Source of the DNA: Tetrahymena elliotti 4EA
Lineage: Eukaryota > Ciliophora > Oligohymenophorea > Hymenostomatida > Tetrahymenidae
Direction: 5' to 3'
DNA: 64,000 bases
NCBI GenBank assembly: GCA_000231825.2
Contig: JH720328.1
Coordinates: 476,057 to 540,056 of the forward strand
In this document: positions 56,501-64,000 of the stretch, one piece after another
How the letters are laid out: every line of letters starts with the position of its first letter
Position numbering within the stretch: position 1 is the first letter of the stretch
Translations under genes and position numbers: made by a program
The notes under the pieces: model-generated
Told to the model about the DNA's origin: nothing
The model's input: the letters and a program-made list of their open reading frames with translations, nothing else
The model's database searches: none

Positions 56501-56826
56501 CTTTTTGTCATTAAAATGAGCTTGCGGTAATCACCATCATCATCTACATCCTTTTTTAATGAGATGTATATTTTAATATTTTCTGATTATAAATTTATTT
56601 TTGCTCTCATTTCGCCTAATACGTCATGCTAATATAAATTCTATGAGGGCATTATCTAAGTTGGTGGGCTAATCAACTGCTACATAGAAGCTGCTTAATT
56701 GATAGCTGCACTTTGCTAGCTTTCATATGGGTCATTATAATAATCAAAATTATTTTTTGATTTAGGCCTCTAATTTTGTGATAAATAGTGCTGTGGTTGC
56801 AGATTTAATGATTGCTAATTATACAT
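53559..56826 (-). CDS. Armadillo-like repeat protein with N-terminal ubiquitin-like domain
   Basis: ATG is at 56826 and TGA at 53559-53561. After a Gln/Ser/Pro-rich leader, residues about 60-150 have a beta-grasp (ubiquitin-like) pattern: K-I-Y-I-S-L, N-I-K-V-S-M-L-K-R-L-V-E, A-K-L-Q-D-Q-Y-G, V-F-E-L-V-K-D-G-D-K-L. The rest is a helical solenoid with armadillo-like units, for example L-Q-N-L-G-M-K-I-L-T-V-L-S and G-K-R-L-A-A-K-I-L-L-N-L-S, interrupted by a Gln-rich coiled segment near 55.1-55.3 kb. Splice phases were checked at about 56.2-56.3, 55.86-56.05, 55.48-55.56, 55.0-55.07 and 53.69-53.75 kb, and each rejoins in frame. ATG 55469 looks like a start but is internal. Armadillo proteins bind other proteins, often in cilia or transport. 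The specific partner is unknown. Confidence 0.7.
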
Positions 56827-58194
56827 TCTAATTTTAAAAAGATAGAGAAAACAAACTAGTTATTTAATTATTTTTTTAAGACTTCTGTTTGAGATAAACA
56901 ACCAAATTTTTTTAAAACAATTTCCACAAGCTAAATGATATTTTGGATAATCCGTTAAATATTTAAAAAAATTAATATATTTTTTCAATAAATTTATTTT
57001 AATTTAAGATTTAACTACAATTTAAAAATTAATACATTTTAGCTACAAAATCTAATAAAATTTGAACAAAAAATTTGGATAATCAATCAATAATTTAATG
57101 AAATTACAAAATGAAAATGTGCTTTGAAGAATCTAATTTTTATTGAATAAATTACAAAAGATATACAACAAAAAAAATAAAACTTAAAAAATGACATGAC
57201 TGGATTTTTTGCTTTTTAAGATATTTTGATACTTCTTTCTGTAAATTATTTTAATTTGTCTAAAAGAAATTTAAAAAATAAAAAGTAAAGGAGAAAAAAA
57301 TAATCTAAATTTTTTGTAGAGAAGTTTGTTGGAATTATTTCATGAAATGTAAATTGGGAAGATTTTTAACAAAATTTAATGATGTTTATTGCTTTTGTTA
57401 CTCCTTTAATTTACTTTTCTATCAAAAAAACAAAAAAAATTAACTTGATAAATAAGTGAAAAGTTTTTAAATTTTTGTAGAAAAAAGGAAATAAAAAAAT
57501 GAAATAAACAAACAAAGAATTACTGAACAAATTATACAAAGTTAACTTGAAGGGTTATTTCATTTGCTCTCAATTAAATTGCTATTATGGTATAAAGTGC
57601 TAATTAAAATGATTTCTTTTACAGTTTAATTATTTAAAAGGAAATTACATAAATAATTTAAGCAAAGGTTTCCATTGTTAACCCTTTTTTGGCTTTTTAT
57701 TGGATTAGAAAAAGATAAAAGAAAATCGACTAAAGTCTTAAATTAATTGAAGATATTATTTTTCAAAGATTTTCTTAATACTGTATGATTTTTAATAAGT
57801 GGTGAATTTGCATTTTAATCCAAAAAGTGACAATTTTTTTTCTCTCTAGAACATTTATCTATTGATGTAAGCTTTATAAAAAAAGCTTTTCAAGAGAATA
57901 AATGTTTAAATAATATAAAATTGGCTACAAATTGTACATATAATATAAATCACAAATATAAATTAAGATGAGATTGTTTAATTGTTTTGATTTTATTTTT
58001 TAAGAAATGGAGTTAGGCAATAAGATAAAAAAGAAAATGATGGCATAATTATTTTTGTTACATTGTCTTTATTTTCAGGTAAAAAATTTATTTGTTTATT
58101 TATTATTTGTTTGTTTTTATGATTGTTGTTTATTAGTTTTTACTATTTTAAAAAGAAATGAGTTGAAAAAAAATATTTATTATGGTCTTTTTGG
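56827..58194. other. Intergenic, no gene seen
   Basis: About 1.4 kb of AT-rich DNA upstream of the armadillo-like gene. A plus-strand open frame at 58055-58255 is mostly antisense to the next gene's end and was not accepted. Confidence 0.5.
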
Positions 58195-59523
58195 TCAATT
58201 GATGTTGTCGTTATCATTAAAATTTTATGGTGAGCTTTTGTTGTGGCTTTTATAGTTGTTTTCTTCATCAGTAAAATTTTTTTTATCTTCCTTCTTTTTA
58301 TAGATTTTGTTCAGTTTTTTCATTTTTTTAAGGATTTTAGATTAGTCAAAATAAAATTTTTCAACCAGCTATTCTGATAATATGGTGTATGCGAAATCTT
58401 CTTGCCACTCTATGAGCGGATTTAAAATTTAATTTTTTCTTATAGTTTCTAAAGACTTTAATTAATTTTCATTTAAAATAATTCTCTGTATTGTTAAGAT
58501 ATTATCACCTGTAAAAGGGGAGTATTATCCATTATCAATGGTATATATTTCTGATTCTATAGAAGCATACAAATCTATGTTATCATAAGTTTTTATCTTT
58601 GCTTCAAAATAAGATTTATGCTGTTGGGAGAGAATCAAATCAATAACTGCTTTTATGTACTTTGCCTGGTCTATGGGCTAAAAAAACTCAAGACCACCTT
58701 TCCTTAGACTGATATTGATGTACTATTCAGCAGTCCCTCCCATAAGATCCAAAAACATTTTACTAACAGATGCATTTTTAAAGGTAGTAGTGTTTTTGGA
58801 GTAATCATAACCAGAAGTAATAGCAATAAAAGGTAATCCAACATCCTCTTCCTGTTTAATTATATTCTTTTTAAGCTATTCATATTACTACTAGCGAGTC
58901 TCTAATGTTTATTCAAATTCCTCCTGTTTTTCTTCATATTATTTCTTTAAATTATCTACTTGACCTATCATAAAGTTAGCTACTTATTGGTATGCTAATA
59001 TTGCATCAGCAAGCTCCTTAAATTCTTACAAATTGAATCTTAAGAGAAGAGAGGGTATATGCTCCATATTTTTGAGTGGACTTGTAAATTAAGACATGCT
59101 AAAAGATAATTTATCATTAAAAATCTCAAATTAATCTACTTTCATAAATTTACTCCAACATGCATCTTTTTAGTAAGATAAATCTCTCTTTAATCTGAGA
59201 TCAAGCACGCAGCTTCCCCATAGAATAAATATTGGCTCATCACTAACAACATATTCTTATAATAATTAGACTCCACATTCTCTCTTCTTGTAATGATTAG
59301 CCAATTAACGCAGTCTCTCTATTTCCTTTTTTTCTTTTTCATCAATAATGTCATTTATATTTTAATTGATCTCTTTATTAATCTTTTTAATCTTTTTTGA
59401 AGGTATTTTAGATTTGGTGCCTTCAATACCTACCTAATCTATGATTATAGAATATGTACTACATGTGCTACTTATATTATCTTTAGAAGAATTAGTAGAG
59501 TTATTAACAAAATTAAGTTGCAT
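58195..59523 (-). CDS. Intronless coiled-coil protein of unknown function (442 aa)
   Basis: A single open frame of exactly 443 codons runs from ATG 59523 to TGA 58195-58197 with no intron, unusual beside its intron-rich neighbours. A Ser/Asn-rich start is followed by Lys/Ile-rich and charged helical segments. Near residues 100-130 lies E-P-I-F-I-L-W-G-S-C-V-L-D-L-R-L. A Gln/Glu coiled coil spans about 190-235 (N-L-K-K-Q-Y-E-E-K-Q-E-E). Then come Y-I-N-I-S-L-R-K-G-G-L-E-F-F, another helical region and a Lys-rich tail. No signal peptide, membrane helix or known catalytic motif is visible. It could be an internal scaffold or cytoskeletal protein, inferred from the coiled coil. The start is the first ATG after an upstream stretch that reads less like coding. 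Confidence 0.8.
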
Positions 59524-61039
59524 ACTGTTTAGATAGCTAGCTTACGTTTATATTGAAGTAATTATAAAATGAAAGCAATCCAAATATATTCTTTTAAGAT
59601 TCTATTCAATCTATTTATTTAACTAAATATATAATGCTCTTTACTGAGGCCCTTCTTTGTTTGTTTGTTTGTTTGTTTGCTTATTTATTACCTTTAATTT
59701 TTGAGTTTAACAATTTTAATTAAAAAAATTATATAATTAATGATTAAATATTAACTATTAAAGATAGCAAAGAAATCTTTTCTTTCCTTTCTTATTCTTT
59801 GCTTTTTTTATTCTTGGAAGAATTTTTTTTGTTTACGTTTAATTTAATTGAGCTTACTTTAATTTATTTTGTTAAACCTTGCCTTTACTCTTGATCGTGA
59901 AGAAAAAATTCATTTAATTTTTAGAGTCTAAATATTAAATTATTCTCCTCTTATCCTTTCATAATAAGATAAATGTTCATTTTTTTGTTTCTTTTTTAGG
60001 TTGCTTGTTAAATTTCATTAATCCACTGCATTTCATCAGCATATTATTTTAAAAAAACTATTAGAAATTATTGATAAATATAAAAACTATTGTCAATCAA
60101 GTATTTAGTTTGTTTGTTAAACATATATTTTCTACTAGTCAAAAATTAAAATCAACTTTTTACATTTACAGAAAAATTGTTTACATTCTCAGTGCTTTCT
60201 ATTTCAATAATTCACATATGAAAATAGGATAAAATGTCTCTTAATTTTGTTATGTTTTTAAAATTAATTCATAATTTAATTAATATCTTTGAAGTATTTT
60301 TACTATAATTACTTTAAAAATAGATTTTTTTTATCTCTACAAAAATACTCATTAAAATTACTAAAGTTTAATTTTTAAAAATGTTTTAATGATAAAGTAG
60401 AATGAATATTGAACTAATTATCTATCAGATGAATAAAATTTTACTCTTTCACAAAAAATGTATAAAAGTAGAAGAAAAACCAAACCAAAATATCTAGTTG
60501 TAGCAGAATTTTTAATTTTGGCAAAATAGATTCATTAAAAAAATTTAGTAATTCAAATTTATATTCAAATCCCTAAATTTGTATGAAAATGTAAGTTAAA
60601 TTGAGTAATATCTGAAAAAATAAATAATCACAAGGCAAGTTAGCGCTTTAATATAATAAAGTCAAAATTTTACCATTGGTTTTTAAGAATTTTGAACTTT
60701 TAAAACTTCTTTTTTTTGGAAGTAAACTAATCTAAAAATAGATTCTAGAATAAAAAATAAATTGAAGAGAAATGTTTTGTAATTTGAGTTTTTTAATTTA
60801 TTTGAAGTCTCATAAATAGTTCAACTAAAAAAAATAAATAAAATGTATAGAATGATACTTTATTTACAATATTTACAGAAACAAAAGTAATTTTTTAGTA
60901 TTTACAAGTATTTAATATTTTTTATTTACACATTTTGAGATTTTTTAGCCCTTTCACTCAAAATCTAAAAACTTTTTATTAATAAATTCAAACTAATTAA
61001 AAGCTAAATTAGTCATTTTTTATTTTTTGTTTCATCATT
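59524..61039. other. Intergenic region with a TTTG microsatellite
   Basis: AT-rich DNA between the coiled-coil gene's start and the stop of the second surface-protein gene. It holds six TTTG copies at 59656-59679. No gene is seen. Confidence 0.5.
59656..59679 (+). repeat. (TTTG)6 microsatellite
   Basis: Six perfect tandem TTTG units lie about 130 bp upstream of the coiled-coil gene's start. Confidence 0.95.
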
Positions 61040-64000
61040 TCAAATTTCAAGATTTTAGCCTTCATTCTTATACGATATTAGGTGAGCGTTTAGTGAGTCA
61101 TTAGAGCTTCTTTGAGAAGAGAAAATTTAAGTAATTTGACTAAATGAAACCTAAGTGAATTAAATATTTTTAGCATTTGATTATTCTTGATTTAATTCAT
61201 CTTAATTTCTACCTGAATCTTTTTATGATGACACATTATTTGATAATTTTTTGAAGATGTTGCTAAACATATTTTTTTATGTGCCTTTTTTGGTTTTTAA
61301 GTTTACAGATTACGACATCTCAATGTCTTCATTGCTTTTTTTGTAAAATTCGTTTTAAATTTCTACATTTTCCTACTTTGGAGAATGAGTTAATTAGTTA
61401 TTTTTTTTGACTAATTCACTCATATTTTTATATTTTATCATGAAATTCTATAGTGATTCATCATATTTTGATCTGTTCTCTGTTTTGGAAAACTCTATGA
61501 TCCCTTCAAAAAGTTTTCTTAACTTCCTAATGTTAACAAATTTACGAAAACTATCTGGTCTTTTGAAAATATAAGACATGATTCTGGAGTAGAGTAGTCT
61601 CCTTTCAAAAAAGCTGATAAAAATATTCAAAACAGTCTTTATTGAAAAAACGCAAATTAAAAAGGCCACAAAAACTCCTATCATATAAATTAATTTGTCC
61701 TAGTTATTGTTGTAGGTTCCAGTGTTGTAATTCTAATAGTCAATATCTGTCAGTCTATAAGAATTCATATTATCTTGTAGACTCATCATCAGACTAGCAA
61801 AAAATGTTATAGAAACTAAAACGCTGCTTTGAAATTCCTATCTATTTAAATGCGATGTGTTAAATGGACGAACCATTATCAAACATACTGTATAAAGCTA
61901 TGTAATGATGATAGAAATAATAGAGAAAATCCACATGCTATTGCTTTGATACTGATTAGCAATAATTAGAAGGATAATATTCTTAGCCATTCTAATAAAA
62001 TCCCAGTAGAAATACTCATTCTTATATTCATTATAGAGAAAACCATATTTGTATCTTACTGCAATATGATTCAAGCGAGATCTTTGTTTAAATAAGCCAT
62101 AAAATATTATTAGTGGTACTAAAAAAGTCCACAAAAAACATGATGGAAAATATAAAAATAGTTATCTTTAAACTAAATCTTAGTTATCATCATCACATTA
62201 AATTGTAAGATCAATTTTCAAATAAAGCTGTTGACCAATCTCTCTGCAAAACAAAGTATTAACAAGTATTCTAAAGCAATTAATGCTAAATATGTTAATC
62301 AGGCCATATATGATTACTGTGTTAGTAATGTATTTTATTTTATTAATATTTACCTTCTTTTTAAATTTATTTATTAAGAAAGATATCCCACTTATAATTA
62401 AAATAAATATGAAAGGAGCTAAAATCACAAATAATATCTTTATTTCAGTTAGTTCCTACTTACTACTCATGTACTCAGAGAGCCAGCAATCTATAGAAAA
62501 AAAGACAGTTTGCAAAGGCTAACCAACAATATTGCTTACAACTACAATTTCTCTAAAATCTTTAAACCTAATTAGTTAGGACATCTATATAGTCTATAGA
62601 AAATTTAGGAAAATCTTTAGATAAGCTGTTGAGAGAGTCATTTTATAATATGAACTCCCAATATAACAAATCTTCATCTTCGTTAAATAGTATCTATTTC
62701 ATTATAATAGTTTATCTTAAATAAAAATAAAAGCAGACATTGTTTGTTTTCAGATGTCTTGATCAAATGTAAAAATTCCATCTTTTTTTTCTATATTCAG
62801 TGATTGAAAAATTTATTCTTTGTGTTTGTTTACATATGTGATTAGCACCAATAAAAATCTATTTCTGCAAATCCAAAATGATTTAATTACACTTTTAAAA
62901 TGTTATTTTAGGTATTAATTACTTCAAATCAAAACTAAAATATCTTAAAATCAAATCAAAAGATTTTTCAAAATTTGGATATTTTAGTAATTCTAATATT
63001 TAATTTTAAGAAAAGTTTTTGATTTTTGGAATTCTTTGAAATTAATAGGAAGGAGATCAAGTCATATCTTAGTATGAAAATATTCAAAAAATTGAGTCAA
63101 AAATTTAATATTTCATTTTAAATCTCAAGATTACTTCACTCAAACCAAAAAATTGTCGCATAAATTAAAATCAGATCAAAATATTTTGCGAAAAATTTGG
63201 AAATTATAGCTTTAATAGCTTTCAAGGAAAGTTTTTGAATAATTAAAAGATAGTTTTAGGCTTTTTATTGAGTACTTTATTGGAATTTTTTTGAAATAAT
63301 ATGAAAGCATATCAAGTCTTAAACAGATAAATTAATATTTTATCATATTTTTAAATTTCTTATTGAATAATTTATTTAATCTTGTTCATCTCAAAATTAA
63401 ATAATTAATTAATTAATTAATTACCTGTAAATGTTGTTTGTAATTTTTTTGTGGGTGCTAAAAAGTATTATTATAAGTAGTGAAAGCAATGCCAGAAACA
63501 CTCCTAATATTACTAATTTGTTGTTTTTTATTTCTTTGCACTTTGTGCAACTATAAAGTCCCGTCTTAGCATATGTTTCATTCCAAAATTATTTGCTACT
63601 ATCACATTCTTCACATAGTGGTCCTATATGTCTTTAATTAAATCATTACAATTTATTATACATATTGATAATTTATTAATCTAATTACCCCTCTGAACAA
63701 AGGAAATTGTCAAATTAGTCTCCTCCTTTGCAGTTTTCTTTTAAGTTAGAACACTCTACTAGTACTTCAGGCCTAGATTGACTTCTCCAAAATCCTTTTT
63801 CTAAGCTCCAATAATTCCCATAGCTACTATTGACACCATTAGGCTTTATTAAACAAAAAAATTAATTAGAAAGTAAAAATATTTTAATAAAATTACTTTG
63901 TTTTTACAAGTTGTCATATCAGTAGGTTTTTCAAAAGAATAGGTACTATAAGGGCATTAGTAGCATATTTCTGCCTAATAATTCATACGAAATTCACCTT
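61040..64000 (-). CDS. Multi-pass surface membrane protein, C-terminal part (paralogue of the 21.8-27.2 kb gene)
   Basis: Only the C-terminal part is present; the gene enters from the right edge. From the edge inward are a Cys-rich module (C-P-Y-S-T-Y-S, W-S-L-E-K-G-F-W-R, H-I-G-P-L-C-E-E-C, Y-S-C-T-K-C), a first membrane helix near 63.45 kb, then at least six more hydrophobic helices between 62.5 and 61.45 kb, for example L-A-P-F-I-F-I-L-I-I-S-G-I and F-V-A-F-L-I-C-V-F-S-I. A Ser/Lys/Gln-rich cytosolic-looking tail ends at TGA 61040-61042. The motif order, the F-L-Y-N-E-Y and Y-W-D-F segments, and the Cys spacing match the left paralogue, which has F-L-Y-R-E-Y and Y-W-E-F. By analogy a beta-helix ectodomain should lie beyond 64000. 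Ligand and function are unknown. Confidence 0.75.

Overview
The window is macronuclear-type DNA from a ciliate, most probably Tetrahymena or a close relative. The DNA is about 80% A+T. TAA and TAG are read as glutamine and TGA is the only stop. Introns are short, AT-rich and bounded by GT and AG. Conserved proteins read correctly only under this code. GAPDH, MCM2 and a cytosolic carboxypeptidase all carry in-frame TAA or TAG, so a standard-code ORF scan breaks nearly every gene into pieces.

Layout, left to right: the 3' end of MCM2 (+, 1-719); a leucine-rich-repeat gene built from identical 90-nt exons (+, 2270-4433); a very large multi-exon membrane protein that ends in an EF-hand and a last membrane helix (+, 5824-21006); a beta-helix, Cys-rich, multi-pass surface protein (-, 21789-27240); a secreted protein of unknown function (-, 28258-31098); a small possible gene (+, 31288-31584); GAPDH (-, 32382-34111); a Q/N-rich prion-like coiled-coil protein (-, 36117-38614); a cytosolic carboxypeptidase of the tubulin-deglutamylase family (-, 39785-46052); an unidentified helical protein (+, 47819-49961); a decayed immobilization-antigen gene with three tandem repeats (+, 51424-52653); an armadillo-like protein (-, 53559-56826); an intronless coiled-coil protein (-, 58195-59523); and the C-terminal part of a second beta-helix, multi-pass surface protein (-, 61040 to the window end) that is a paralogue of the one at 21.8-27.2 kb.

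The genes do not form an operon or pathway. They are an ordinary eukaryotic mix of replication, glycolysis, microtubule modification and surface proteins. Themes are cell-surface proteins (two beta-helix paralogues, the i-antigen relic, the secreted protein, the giant membrane protein) and repeat-built architectures. I found no CRISPR array, transposase, rRNA or convincing tRNA. Exon joins were made by eye from reading frame and splice signals. Joins whose phases sum to a whole number of codons (LRR gene, GAPDH, Q/N gene, 47.8 kb gene) are the most reliable. 5' ends are the least reliable.
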